Origin: Leptobrachium leishanense
Lineage: Eukaryota; Chordata; Amphibia; Anura; Megophryidae
Direction: 5' to 3'
Length of the DNA: 64,000 nt
Assembly (NCBI GenBank): GCA_009667805.1
Contig: CM019065.1
Coordinates: forward strand, 155,222,101-155,286,100
Below, one piece after another: positions 10,452-19,955 of this stretch; within the stretch, counting starts at the first letter, position 1; the number at the start of each line of letters is the position of its first letter. The notes under the pieces are model-generated. The model was not told the DNA's origin. It searched no databases and was given only the letters and a program-made list of their open reading frames with translations. The translations under genes and the position numbers were made by a program.

Positions 10452-11517
10452 TGTAGCGCTCACTCCCGGAGGAGCCGCTGAAAATGAACCACGGGTCAGT
10501 CTCCCCGCACTAGGGAATAAATATACTCCAACACAGTTGTGAGTTTTTATCATTTAAATAGTTTACTAAAATAATGAGCAGATGTTGAGACACGGTATTC
10601 ACAAGTATTATTACAGTATTTTCGTATCACGGTAAAACGCGTAGCGGAAACGAAACACGAGGCTTCGTATTTCGGAAAAATAAAATATTCGCAACCGAAC
10701 ATAAAAGAATGCAATTTCCCGATAGTTCAGAAAAAGGGGACACGTAGCGAAACCCAAACAGGCAATCCCTTCATATTGCGGTAAACGCGCAGCGGAAAAG
10801 AGAAAAATATAATTTGGAACGTAACTTTATCTTTAACCCCTTGTTCCGATTCGTAACAGAATGAGTCCCGCACAGGTTAAGTCCCGGAATGTAAAAGGTG
10901 TATATGTGTGTGTGTGGTACCCGGGTACTGTTCAACTGGCCAGTGAATTTACTGAAGGAAGGTCTTCGACTAGTCAGTTGCGGCCCTGTGGACTTTAAAG
11001 AGAAAACAGCAGCTTGACCTTTAATCACAAAACAGCCTTGGAGGCCTCTCACCCATCCGACGATTGCTTTAGGCTCCGCTGACCCAGGACGTCTCTCCGC
11101 CGGATTTTGACTGGGGATACTAGCGGCCGGATCCGTTGTCTGACTTCATGCAGCTTGTCCAGCTCACCGCCTGCTCTCCGTTCGATTTTTCCGGTCGGCA
11201 GCAATGCCTGGGTTCTGGCAAGTCTCCTTCTCCTCAGGTTGAGTGATCCAATTCGGACTGACAGGTCTCACTCGGGCTTTGGCCTAGGCCCTCTCGCGAT
11301 CTCCTCAGTGCGTCTGCTTTCTCTCGTTCCCTGGCGCGCTCTGGCGCGTTCTCCACGAGGTGGAGGATGTAAGTCTCCAGTCCCCACCCACTTCCTGTCT
11401 CCTAACAAAGCATGCCGGGAAATGTAGTTCCAATGTCCAGTGTCTCTAATCGCGACTGTCTCCATCTTGTGGCCAAAAATAGGTAATGCCACAGCAAGAT
11501 TTTAACACAGCGCTACA
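10452..11517 (-). repeat. 3' LTR of element B (left copy)
   Basis: 1066 bases. It differs from the right copy by a 5-base gap near 10640 (GCGGAAACG versus GCGGAAAAGAAACG), a 2-base shorter GT run near 10910, and substitutions near 10774 and 10982. A 106-codon frame on the plus strand occurs identically in both copies and is not considered a gene. Confidence 0.95.
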
Positions 11518-11532
11518 CTCTCCCCCTCCTAG
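11518..11532 (-). promoter_or_regulatory. Polypurine tract of element B
   Basis: On the minus strand AGGAGGGGGAGAG abuts the TGTAGCG start of the 3' LTR. Confidence 0.75.
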
Positions 11533-11596
11533 AACTCTTGGGTCTCTCCAAGGAGGTACAACAGTTACATTACATTTCCACAATATTGAATACAGT

Positions 11597-12306
11597 TTAC
11601 ATAACATGCACAGGTTCAGCAGCATACATATAGTGAGTTAATAACACTTCCTCAAGTTGACTCATATTTTGGGCTACCTCAGCTAGCATAGCAGACACTT
11701 CGGGCAACCTCCGTACTGTGGTGATGGCCTCTTCAGTGCTATGTCCTGGTGAGTCGTAGGTGAGTCGTTGGGGCGGTCGAACAGAGCGTTTTGGTTCTGG
11801 CTCAATCAGTTCCTCTTCAGGTGGAAGTACTATAGGTGTTGGCTCAATCCTTCTCTCTATCACTGGAGCAGACGTTTCTTCAGAGTATGATCCCTCCAGC
11901 GAAGGCATAGAACTATAATCGCCGGAATAAGCTTCAACTTCCGGAGCTACCGGGATCCCAACAGCCTCAGGGATTTCAGCAGTCTCAGGGACTTCTAGCA
12001 GAAATTCAGGAGCTTCAGGCCTCAAGTTACTCTCCCACCGCTCGGGAACAACGACAACCTCCTCAGGCTCCGGTGAGCGCATCCAGTCTAGACAATAACT
12101 CTCTTCTTCACTGTCTCTTTCGCTCTCTTCGGCAACCCGGGTCTGTTGAGACCGAGTAATGGGAGGCAAACGTGGAGCAGGCGGATTCGGCAGAGGCAGT
12201 TCGTCCCCAACTGGCATTCTCACAGCCTCTCTCAAAGGTAACAAATGATTCCGTGCCAGTTCTTGAGAGGCCCAGCCTTTCCATCCGGGCGAATCTGATA
12301 CACTGG
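11597..12306 (-). pseudogene. Element B pol C-terminal end, beyond solo LTR C
   Basis: Just after the C insertion the pol frame resumes with LPVYQIRPDGKAGPLKNWH, the usual C-terminal Gypsy pol motif. Near 12250 a single missing base moves homology to a second frame (RNHLLPLREAVR). That frame continues about 220 residues as a proline- and glutamate-rich acidic tail, ending VHVM before the stop at 11597. The function of the tail is unknown; it ends about 65 bases from the polypurine tract. Confidence 0.8.
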
Positions 12307-12311
12307 TAGAC

Positions 12312-13296
12312 TGTAAGGTGCTGGTTCCGGGGCAGTAGGTACGAGCCAATGTGCAATGAAGAAGTCTTGCAAAGCAGATATATATATATATGTATATGAT
12401 GATTTATTGTAAAGACACAATAAAGCAAAGGCAATAACAGATATAGAAGAGGTATGCAATAGATGGAGAATACTGAATAGGAGGGGAAAAGCTAAGGAAT
12501 AGGGAAGAAGTGTATATATGTATACACAGGTTACAGGTCTAGAGAGAACTAAAGTCAGAAAAATATATATGAGTAAGGAGGAAAGGAGGAGAGATTGTAT
12601 ATACACACAGGTTACAGGGAACCAGAGCAGAATATACACAGGTTACAGGGCTAGAGGGAACCAGAGCAGAATATATACAGGTTACAGGACTAGAGGGAAC
12701 CAGAGCAGAATATATACAGGTTACAGGGCTAGAGGGAACCAGAGCAGAATATATACAGGTTACAGGGCTAGAGGGAACCAGAGCAGAATATATACAGGTT
12801 ACAGGGCTAGAGGGAAACTACAGATCAAAACAAAGATACAATACAACAAGGTGTACTTAGGTATATATATATATGTATATATATCTGAGTCCTTGGAGAT
12901 ATGGGCAAGTCTTTATAATCCAGGCAAGGAAAACTTGGGAGGTCCAGGAGGATAACAAGTCCAGAGGTCTGTAGTAAGTAGGAGATCCAGGAGGTTTACA
13001 AATAATAAGTCCAGGAGAGATATAACAGATAGCCTTGAGAAAATAGGATCCAGCAGAGTATGGGTCCTAGGAGGCCCAACAGGTAGCTCCTTGCAGCTTG
13101 GATATTTCCAAGACAATGTGGAAGCGTTGGGTTTCAGGTGTGGCCTGGTTTTATGCAGGAATAGTAGGTGATCTAGGCAACACCTGAGCGATGCACAGGC
13201 AGAGGTGAGTAGTGGTACTGCTATATGAAAGTCCCACTACTATGAGCCAGCACTGGGTTTAGGCTTTTTATTACGCCGCCGGCGTTGATCCTTACA
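12312..13296 (-). mobile_element. Solo LTR C inserted in element B pol
   Basis: 985 bases with perfect TGTAAGG...CCTTACA ends. It is flanked by a 5-base duplication, TAGAC on the plus strand (12307-12311 and 13297-13301). Removing it with one duplication joins QLPGL directly to PVYQIRPDG in the same frame, which confirms the boundaries. The minus strand has a TATA-like TTATAAAG near 12915 and AATAAA near 12406, so it probably lies in that orientation. No internal coding region remains. Confidence 0.92.
12600..12815. repeat. Minisatellite inside solo LTR C, 39-base unit
   Basis: About five and a half copies of AGAATATATACAGGTTACAG plus GGCTAGAGGGAACCAGAGC. The unit is a multiple of three, which creates a spurious 145-codon frame on the plus strand. 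Confidence 0.88.
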
Positions 13297-16200
13297 TAGA
13301 CCTGGCAGTTGTTTGCAGACAATGTAAACCTGGGAACTCCACCTATCCGCCAACTTGTGTCTCGCAGCAGCACCCAAGTTCTTCAATAGGACCCTATCAC
13401 CGGGTTGTAGATCTTGTATTCGGACTTTCAAGTCATAGTTCCTTTTATTTCTTTGCTCCCTGTTTCCCGAGGTCAACCGGGCCTGTTCAAATGCAGAAGC
13501 CAAATTCTTTAGAAGTCTATCCACATAGTTTCTATGGGAAGCTACTGACGTCTGGTCTAGAGATAACCCAAATGCCAAATCAACCGGCAGTCGAGCCTCT
13601 CTTCCGAACATAAGACGGTACGGTGAGTATCCAGTTGCATCACTCTCCGTACTGTTATATGCATGCACCAGAGTAGCTATGTGCCGACTCCAACTCTGCT
13701 TTTCCACATTCGACAAGGTCCCCAGCATGTTTAGCAGTGTGCGATTAAACCTTTCAGGCTGAGCATCACCTTGAGGGTGATATGGTGTAGTTCGAGTCTT
13801 TTGGATTCCCAACAACTCTAACAATTGCCCCACCAGTCTGCTTTCAAAGTCTCTACCCTGGTCAGAGTGTATCCTCCTTGGCAGTCCGTAATGAACAAAG
13901 AACTTTTCCATCAACACCTTGGCCACTGTCGGAGCGCGTTGATCTTTTGTGGAAAATGCTTGGGCGTAACGAGTGAAATGATCAGTCACTATTAGAATGT
14001 TCCCTTGCCCACTAGCATCCGGCTCTAAGCACAAGAAGTCAATGCACACCAAATCCATGGGTCCCTGACTCTGCAGATGGCTCATTGGAGCAGTTCGGGT
14101 CGGTAGAGTCTTTCTCTGAATACACCTCAGACAGGAATGACAATAACTTTCCACTTCAGCCCTCATGCAAGGCCAATAGAACCTATCTCGCACCAGCTTA
14201 AAAGTTCTCTCTGCACCCAAATGTCCATGCTCATCATGTAGTGATCGCAGCACACTCTCCCTATGTTTAGTGGGGAGGAATAACTGTTGAATCTCTTCAG
14301 CGTTGTTTGAGGGGCCCCTTCGGTAGACCACCCCATCCAACATCTTTAACCGCTCCCACTCTTTGTAGACCAATCTGGCTCCATTCGGGGAGTCAGTTAA
14401 CAAAATCTCTCGCTGGTTTGCAGTCAGGGCCTTTATGGTCAAGGCAATTAAAGGGTCTCTGGCCTGATCCACTTTCAGGTCCTGTCTCGAAAAGGTAGGT
14501 AAACTTTCATCCCTTAACTGCGTAGGGTTACAGTAAAACTCAGGAACAGCCGCAGCCATAACTCCTAGGGCCTCCGCTTCAATCCCTCCTTTGACCCGGC
14601 GCTCTGTTCCTTGACACAAAGCTTGCACCCCGTCTGGAGTCAACTGAGTCCATTCTGTAGTGTAGGGTCTTCTCGATAACGCATCAGCATCTCGATTATT
14701 CACCCCAGGGCGGTACTTCAGGCTGAACCGAAACCCTGACAGAGCGGCCAACCACCGATGTCCCGTTGCGTCCAGTTTTGCGGTAGTGAGGATGTAGGTA
14801 AGAGGATTGTTATCCGTCTTGATCACAAACTCGGCTCCATACAGATAGTCTTTTAACTTGTCTACCACTGCCCACTTCAAGGCTAGGAACTCCAATTTGT
14901 GAGTAGGGTAGTTCTTCTCCGAAGGCGTAAGGCTCCGGCTCACGTACGCTACAGGCCTCAGCAATCCACCATACTCCTGATACAGGACTCCTCCCAGGCC
15001 TTCTCGGCTGGCATCCACATGTAACTCATACGGCTTGTGAGGGTCCGCATAGGCCAAAACAGGAGCTCGGGTTAGACTCTCTTTCAGTTTCACGAAAGCT
15101 CCTTCACATTGACTGGTCCATTCACCTTGTATAGACTCTTGAGCTTTCCTTGGCCCTGGAGCTGACGGGTTTTTATCAGAGACCTTGCAGCCTTCTTCTG
15201 TGGTTTCCTTCTGCAGGAGCTTGTTCAGTGGTTGAGCTATTTTCGCGAATCCTCCCACAAATCTTCGATAGTATGAACAGAATCCCAAGAAAGATCTAAG
15301 CTCAGTGACGTTTCGGGGTCTAGGCCAAGAAGCTACGGCCTCCAACTTCCGAGGGTCTGTTGAAACACCTTCTGCTGAGACCACATGTCCCAGATACGTA
15401 ACAGATGGTAGACAGAATTGGCATTTCTCCAGAGACAGTTTCAGCCCCTCTTCATGGAGCCTCTTCAAGACCTTCTCCAAACGTTGCTCATGTTCTTCCA
15501 GAGTCTTCCCAAACACAATTATGTCATCCAGGTACACTAATACTTCGATTAGATTCATATCCCCGACTGTCTTCTCCATCAACCGTTGGAACGTGGCTGG
15601 AGCCCCCGTAAGGCCTTGAGGCATCCTGTTGAATTCAAAGAACCCCAGTGGACAGATGAACGCAGTTTTCTCCTTGTCTTCAGGATGCATGGGTATCTGG
15701 TGATATCCGCTTCGCAGGTCTAGTACACTAAACCACTTTGCTCCAGACAAACACTGCAGGGCATCTTCTATCCGAGGAGTGGCGTATTGATCGGGGATGG
15801 TTCTCCGGTTCAACGTGCGGTAGTCTATGCATAGACGGACAGAACCATTTTTCTTCCGGACCAACACTATGGGAGATGCGTATGGACTCCTAGACTCTTG
15901 AATCACCTTGGTTCTTTGCAATTCATTCAGCTGCTCTCGCAGATCATCTAAGTCTCCTAGCGGAACTCGCCTTGATCTTTCCCGAAACGGCTTGTCTTCT
16001 TGTAACCGAATGCGGTGCTCAGTACTCTTTGCTAGGCCCACATTGAACTCATCTTTCGAGAACAATTCCTTCCACTTTAGGACTTGAGACTGAAGACGTT
16101 TCTTCCACTCAGGTGAAATGGGAGCGTCTTTGTGGTAGAATCTTTCATCTGGAATCTCTTTATCCACTCCCCCTCCTAAATCGGTAGAGAGGGGTGTAGC

Positions 16201-17178
16201 AGACTCTACTTGCCCGATAGGCATTCGTGCTTTAAGGACTACTGGAGAATCCGTCACATTGCACACGCTGACCGAGACTCTTCCTCGTGTTCTCTTCAGA
16301 GCTTTGGTGGAGATTATTTCAGGAATTACTTCGACTCCGGTTTCACTTCCATGATTAAAATCGGTTCCCAGCACCACATAGGGACCAGGTTGCGATCCGT
16401 TCAACTTGACTGAAACCCGGAAGCTCGCTACTTCTCCTGCTTGCAGAACCTTCTCTGTTCCACCCAGTCTCCACAGTCTTCCCACCTCGGCAGGTGCCTT
16501 TCGTTCTTCAACCATCCTCTGATAGACCGGACGCAACATTGGGTGTACTCCTTGAGTTGAACCTTCTTCCAACACGATAGGCGTCAGGAGACGCCGCACT
16601 AGGTCAGTATTCGTCCCCACTATCAGGGAGCTTCTGTTCGCACCCGAGGGTCGAGGACACACAATAGCCAATGCATCACAACCCCCAGACTGCCCGATGA
16701 CTTCAGATCCGATCTCCAATTTCACTTGCAGGTACCCGTCATAAGGGAGTTTCTCAGTGCCGATACCCCATATTTCCAAATCCTTCAGTTCTTGCAGAGG
16801 AATGTGCTTTAAGTGTTTCTCGTAGAAGTCTCTGTAGATCAATGTCACTTGAGCCCCTGAATCTAACAGGGCTTTGGTGTAGACTCCTTCCACTTGGATT
16901 GGCACAATAGGAGAAGGACCTATCAGTTGGTCAGGAAACTTGGTGGCGGTATCCGGACACTTAGACCCAGTTTGCTGTACCCTGGCCTTTTTCTTGGCCC
17001 GTGCAGGTTTTGGGTGTGCATTGCTTCCCCATGACGTAGACCCGGATGCTAAGGGAGTGACTCTTTCAGTCCTGGCAGGCTCCACAGTTGGCTCGGCTTT
17101 GGGCCTTCTCGCCCTCTTAGTCTTTGTTTGGTTTCTGGAGCGGGGTTCAACCTTCGGGCACTCAGGTTGCTCCTTCAC
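13240..17178 (-). CDS. Element B pol polyprotein (protease-RT-RNase H-integrase)
   Basis: An uninterrupted 1312-codon frame. Aspartic protease LLDSGAQVTLIY lies at about residues 104-115. RT carries RLCIDYRTLNRRTIPD, VLDLRSGYHQIPM and the catalytic YLDDIIVF at about 547. RNase H includes LHVDASREGLGGVLYQ and FVIKTDNNPLTYI. The integrase has an HHCC region (HGHLGAERTF... CHSCLRC, about 980-1020) and a DDE core (VCIDF; SDQGRDFE; PERFNRTLL, about 1045-1140). It ends early because solo LTR C is inserted at about residue 1293; the last 20 or so codons belong to C. The frame begins as GTG without an ATG and lies -1 to the nucleocapsid frame, so expression should depend on the frameshift site at 17193-17199. 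Confidence 0.93.
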   Translation of the reverse strand: MKEQPECPKVEPRSRNQTKTKRARRPKAEPTVEPARTERVTPLASGSTSWGSNAHPKPARAKKKARVQQTGSKCPDTATKFPDQLIGPSPIVPIQVEGVYTKALLDSGAQVTLIYRDFYEKHLKHIPLQELKDLEIWGIGTEKLPYDGYLQVKLEIGSEVIGQSGGCDALAIVCPRPSGANRSSLIVGTNTDLVRRLLTPIVLEEGSTQGVHPMLRPVYQRMVEERKAPAEVGRLWRLGGTEKVLQAGEVASFRVSVKLNGSQPGPYVVLGTDFNHGSETGVEVIPEIISTKALKRTRGRVSVSVCNVTDSPVVLKARMPIGQVESATPLSTDLGGGVDKEIPDERFYHKDAPISPEWKKRLQSQVLKWKELFSKDEFNVGLAKSTEHRIRLQEDKPFRERSRRVPLGDLDDLREQLNELQRTKVIQESRSPYASPIVLVRKKNGSVRLCIDYRTLNRRTIPDQYATPRIEDALQCLSGAKWFSVLDLRSGYHQIPMHPEDKEKTAFICPLGFFEFNRMPQGLTGAPATFQRLMEKTVGDMNLIEVLVYLDDIIVFGKTLEEHEQRLEKVLKRLHEEGLKLSLEKCQFCLPSVTYLGHVVSAEGVSTDPRKLEAVASWPRPRNVTELRSFLGFCSYYRRFVGGFAKIAQPLNKLLQKETTEEGCKVSDKNPSAPGPRKAQESIQGEWTSQCEGAFVKLKESLTRAPVLAYADPHKPYELHVDASREGLGGVLYQEYGGLLRPVAYVSRSLTPSEKNYPTHKLEFLALKWAVVDKLKDYLYGAEFVIKTDNNPLTYILTTAKLDATGHRWLAALSGFRFSLKYRPGVNNRDADALSRRPYTTEWTQLTPDGVQALCQGTERRVKGGIEAEALGVMAAAVPEFYCNPTQLRDESLPTFSRQDLKVDQARDPLIALTIKALTANQREILLTDSPNGARLVYKEWERLKMLDGVVYRRGPSNNAEEIQQLFLPTKHRESVLRSLHDEHGHLGAERTFKLVRDRFYWPCMRAEVESYCHSCLRCIQRKTLPTRTAPMSHLQSQGPMDLVCIDFLCLEPDASGQGNILIVTDHFTRYAQAFSTKDQRAPTVAKVLMEKFFVHYGLPRRIHSDQGRDFESRLVGQLLELLGIQKTRTTPYHPQGDAQPERFNRTLLNMLGTLSNVEKQSWSRHIATLVHAYNSTESDATGYSPYRLMFGREARLPVDLAFGLSLDQTSVASHRNYVDRLLKNLASAFEQARLTSGNREQRNKRNYDLKVRIQDLQPGDRVLLKNLGAAARHKLADRWSSQVYIVCKQLPGLCKDQRRRRNKKPKPSAGS

Positions 17179-17199
17179 TTGTGCCCTCTGGCGTTTCCC
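17154..17199 (-). promoter_or_regulatory. -1 ribosomal frameshift signal between gag and pol of element B
   Basis: On the minus strand the heptamer GGGAAAC (17193-17199) sits in the gag zero frame as G GGA AAC, the X XXY YYZ pattern. After a 6-base spacer (GCCAGA), GGGCAC can pair with GTGCCC downstream, a perfect 6-bp stem with a 20-base loop. Slipping back one base leads exactly into the pol frame, and the zero frame stops at TGA 17 bases later. This is the arrangement retroviruses use to make Gag-Pol. Confidence 0.8.
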
Positions 17200-17591
17200 G
17201 CCGGTGAGGTAGATAACAGTCCTTCCAGGGCTTCCAACAGTCCCTCGACTCTATCCTTCTCAGGCTTCCGGCCTTTGCACTGTGCGCGGAAATGGCCCAT
17301 TTCTCCACACCCGAAACATCTCTTCTTAGAGAGCGGAGACGTAGTTGCTTGTTGAGATTTGGTTAAAGGACTTGGACCAGACGCCACAGCAACTCCCGTC
17401 GTCTGCATACCTGTGAGGAATTTCTGCATTTCTGCCAGCATCTCTGTCACCTTCATCAATACCCGGCACAGTTCCGCGTGCGCTTGTTGCAATTCAGCTT
17501 GAGCTTCCTGAACTTTCTTGACGGTTTTGGACAATTCACCCCGTTCAGGGAGGTTCGATTCTTTGGCAGCCCTCTGTAGATTTAAAACCAA
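17175..17591 (-). CDS. Element B gag, coiled-coil and nucleocapsid part
   Basis: About 138 residues. An alanine-, glutamine- and leucine-rich helical segment (KKVQEAQAELQQAHAELCRVL) predicts a coiled coil. One clean CCHC zinc knuckle, CFGCGEMGHFRAQC, follows and should bind the element RNA. It ends HK-stop at 17175, overlapping pol by -1. Its frame is +1 relative to the upstream capsid frame (17545-18594), and the switch near 17560-17600 looks like an indel in this copy. The ATG at 17591 is probably not the real start. Confidence 0.82.
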   Translation of the reverse strand: MVLNLQRAAKESNLPERGELSKTVKKVQEAQAELQQAHAELCRVLMKVTEMLAEMQKFLTGMQTTGVAVASGPSPLTKSQQATTSPLSKKRCFGCGEMGHFRAQCKGRKPEKDRVEGLLEALEGLLSTSPAGNARGHK

Positions 17592-18594
17592 CTAGGTGTT
17601 CTTGTTCGTCCTCGTCAGATCCATAAGTATCTAGAGAGTCGCTTTCAGGCTGCAGGCCGTCGTTACGTCTCACAGGTTGTGCATAAGCCCTTTCCCCCCG
17701 CCTGAAAGACTTCTCTTCCAGTAAAGCCTCTTCCTCTCGTACAACTCGGATCAGTTCCAGGTACTTTAACTCTTGGTTACCTGCTCTGCTTCTCAGCTGC
17801 ATCATTACTGGATCTAGAGGTTGAGAGCCCCTCAGGATCTGTTTTATTCGGATCTTATCTACTTCGGCCGGTTCGGCCCCTTTCTTCAGGAGTATCTGGT
17901 GTAGAATCTTATCTAGGCGCCTCATGTACTCGGTCATCCTTTCACCTCTTCTCTGATAGGTGTGTTCGTACTGATATACCAGTTCGGCCGCCTTTTCAGT
18001 TCGCCCAAAAACTTCAAGAACGTTTAAGTAATCTAAAGCAGTACAATCTTTTCTACTCAGTTTTAGGTTTCTCACTGCTTCCGACGCAGGTCCCTTTAAG
18101 CTCTCGGTGATCCTTTGCTTTTTCTGGGCCTCAGGGACATCCCACTCATCCAGAGCCTGCATCGCCTGTTCCACCCATTCTTCAAAGGTTTCTTCTCCCG
18201 CCGGAGTTGGTACGTTTCCTGTAAAATTTCTTAACCGTCGATAACCGAAGTTAGTGTGAGGAGGGCTTGTTTTCTGACATTTAGCCAGTAGATCTCCAAT
18301 AGCCACGATAAATTCAGGCCCGATCATGGCCAATGGACTAGGCGCGGGAACACTTGCGGATTCACCACGTGGCGCACTTGGCTGAATTAGTTGGTCTTCC
18401 ACCTCTTCGGCCAGTTTCACGCTCGTGCCCTGAAAACATGGCGGAACACCCTTTCTCCATTCGAGAAGAACATACATGTGAGAAGTATCTGGGTTTTTTT
18501 CAATGTCTAGTATTAACCCCCGATGATCTGGTGCTACCGTGGCCACGGCCTGGCGAATCTGGTCTTCAGCCCAAGTGTCTGCGGGAATATCCAT
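17545..18594 (-). CDS. Element B gag, N-terminal and capsid part
   Basis: About 349 residues from ATG 18594, the first after the leader. Residues 1-50 (MDIPADTWAEDQIRQAV... MYVLLEWRKGV) look like a compact alpha/beta domain reminiscent of the N-terminus of PNMA-type Gag proteins; that likeness is by eye. The capsid-like region includes TFEEWVEQAMQALDEW and RRGERMTEYMRRLDKIL, typical of vertebrate Gypsy Gag. The tail is acidic (DSLDTYGSDEDEQEH) before the frame change. Gag forms the virus-like particle. Confidence 0.85.
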   Translation of the reverse strand: MDIPADTWAEDQIRQAVATVAPDHRGLILDIEKNPDTSHMYVLLEWRKGVPPCFQGTSVKLAEEVEDQLIQPSAPRGESASVPAPSPLAMIGPEFIVAIGDLLAKCQKTSPPHTNFGYRRLRNFTGNVPTPAGEETFEEWVEQAMQALDEWDVPEAQKKQRITESLKGPASEAVRNLKLSRKDCTALDYLNVLEVFGRTEKAAELVYQYEHTYQRRGERMTEYMRRLDKILHQILLKKGAEPAEVDKIRIKQILRGSQPLDPVMMQLRSRAGNQELKYLELIRVVREEEALLEEKSFRRGERAYAQPVRRNDGLQPESDSLDTYGSDEDEQEHLVGFKSTEGCQRIEPP

Positions 18595-18698
18595 GACTAT
18601 ACAACATTCTAACTGGCTACTGTGCTCCCCACACCACTCGGCAACAGTGTCTGGATCTATATTTAACCCTTTAGATGCGGTTTTTCAAGAGACTGGAT

Positions 18699-18718
18699 CC
18701 CGGAAACGAGCCCCCACG
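18699..18718 (-). promoter_or_regulatory. Primer-binding site of element B, tRNA-Pro type
   Basis: Two bases after the 5' LTR the minus strand reads TGGGGGCTCGT, the same core as the proline-tRNA primer site of gammaretroviruses. The identity of the primer is inference from that match. Confidence 0.7.
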
Positions 18719-19791
18719 TGTAGCGCTCACTCCCGGAGGAGCCGCTGAAAATGAACCACGGGTCAGTCTCCCCGCACTAGGGAATAAATATACTCCAACA
18801 CAGTTGTGAGTTTTTATCATTTAAATAGTTTACTAAAATAATGAGCAGATGTTGAGACACGGTATTCACAAGTATTATTACAGTATTTTCGTATCACGGT
18901 AAAACGCGTAGCGGAAAAGAAACGAAACACGAGGCTTCGTATTTCGGAAAAATAAAATATTCGCAACCGAACATAAAAGAATGCAATTTCCCGATAGTTC
19001 AGAAAAAGGGGACACGTAGCGAAACCCAAACAGGCAATCCCTTCGTATTGCGGTAAACGCGCAGCGGAAAAGAGAAAAATATAATTTGGAACGTAACTTT
19101 ATCTTTAACCCCTTGTTCCGATTCGTAACAGAATGAGTCCCGCACAGGTTAAGTCCCGGAATGTAAAAGGTGTATATGTGTGTGTGTGTGGTACCCGGGT
19201 ACTGTTCAACTGGCCAGTGAATTTACTGAAGGAAGGTCTTCGACTAGTCAGTTGGGGCCCTGTGGACTTTAAAGAGAAAACAGCAGCTTGACCTTTAATC
19301 ACAAAACAGCCTTGGAGGCCTCTCACCCATCCGACGATTGCTTTAGGCTCCGCTGACCCAGGACGTCTCTCCGCCGGATTTTGACTGGGGATACTAGCGG
19401 CCGGATCCGTTGTCTGACTTCATGCAGCTTGTCCAGCTCACCGCCTGCTCTCCGTTCGATTTTTCCGGTCGGCAGCAATGCCTGGGTTCTGGCAAGTCTC
19501 CTTCTCCTCAGGTTGAGTGATCCAATTCGGACTGACAGGTCTCACTCGGGCTTTGGCCTAGGCCCTCTCGCGATCTCCTCAGTGCGTCTGCTTTCTCTCG
19601 TTCCCTGGCGCGCTCTGGCGCGTTCTCCACGAGGTGGAGGATGTAAGTCTCCAGTCCCCACCCACTTCCTGTCTCCTAACAAAGCATGCCGGGAAATGTA
19701 GTTCCAATGTCCAGTGTCTCTAATCGCGACTGTCTCCATCTTGTGGCCAAAAATAGGTAATGCCACAGCAAGATTTTAACACAGCGCTACA
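18719..19791 (-). repeat. 5' LTR of element B (right copy)
   Basis: 1073 bases, TGTAGCGCT...AGCGCTACA, carrying the promoter of element B on the minus strand. AT-rich stretches such as AATAAAATATT near 18950 are present, but I could not single out a TATA box. Confidence 0.94.
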
Positions 19792-19795
19792 TGTA

Positions 19796-19955
19796 TTATA
19801 GTTATGCCTAGTTCATTCTGCATGTTAGGAAACAGTTAACAGTCATGTGATCAGGGGACGGGGAGTGGCAGTTATTGTAAGATGGATGCTGCTGAGTAAA
19901 GTCTGTTCTTGTCAAGCTCCTTGTTGTCTGCCAATACTTCAGTGGATTCATCACA
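19796..19955 (+). repeat. 3' LTR of element A, second fragment
   Basis: Continues the 5' LTR of A from TTATAGTTATGCC to TTCATCACA and is followed by the ACAGC duplication. Differences from the 5' LTR include GGGGACGG versus GGGGGCGG, TTATT versus TCATT, and loss of CT near 19907. Confidence 0.92.

Larger units (their letters stand above)
10452..19791 (-). mobile_element. Ty3/Gypsy retrotransposon B, nearly intact, inserted into element A
   Basis: 9340 bases on the minus strand, flanked by TGTA (10448-10451 and 19792-19795). The LTRs are 1066 and 1073 bases with TGTAGCGCT...AGCGCTACA ends. The order is PBS, gag, CCHC nucleocapsid, protease, RT, RNase H, integrase, then an acidic tail and a polypurine tract. 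I saw only about two substitutions and two small indels between the LTRs, so insertion was recent. It carries one gag frame change, solo LTR C inside pol, and one pol frameshift after C. No chromodomain was recognised. Confidence 0.95.
6141..19955 (+). mobile_element. Ty3/Gypsy retrotransposon A, interrupted by element B
   Basis: Flanked by a 5-base duplication ACAGC (6136-6140 and 19956-19960). Without B it is about 4.47 kb: a 200-base 5' LTR, gag and pol in the order protease, RT, RNase H, integrase, then a polypurine tract and a 3' LTR. B is inserted 39 bases into the 3' LTR. The two LTRs differ at about three substitutions and one 2-base indel over 200 bases, so A is moderately young, but its pol has stops and frame changes and it is not autonomous. 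Confidence 0.93.

Noticed and set aside
11107..11427. 106-codon frame on the plus strand, repeated at 19381-19701
   Set aside because: Lies within the LTR of element B, antisense to its transcription, and is identical in both copies simply because the LTRs are nearly identical.
12518..12955. 145-codon frame with NQSRIYTGYR repeats
   Set aside because: Product of the 39-base tandem repeat inside solo LTR C, antisense to element B.
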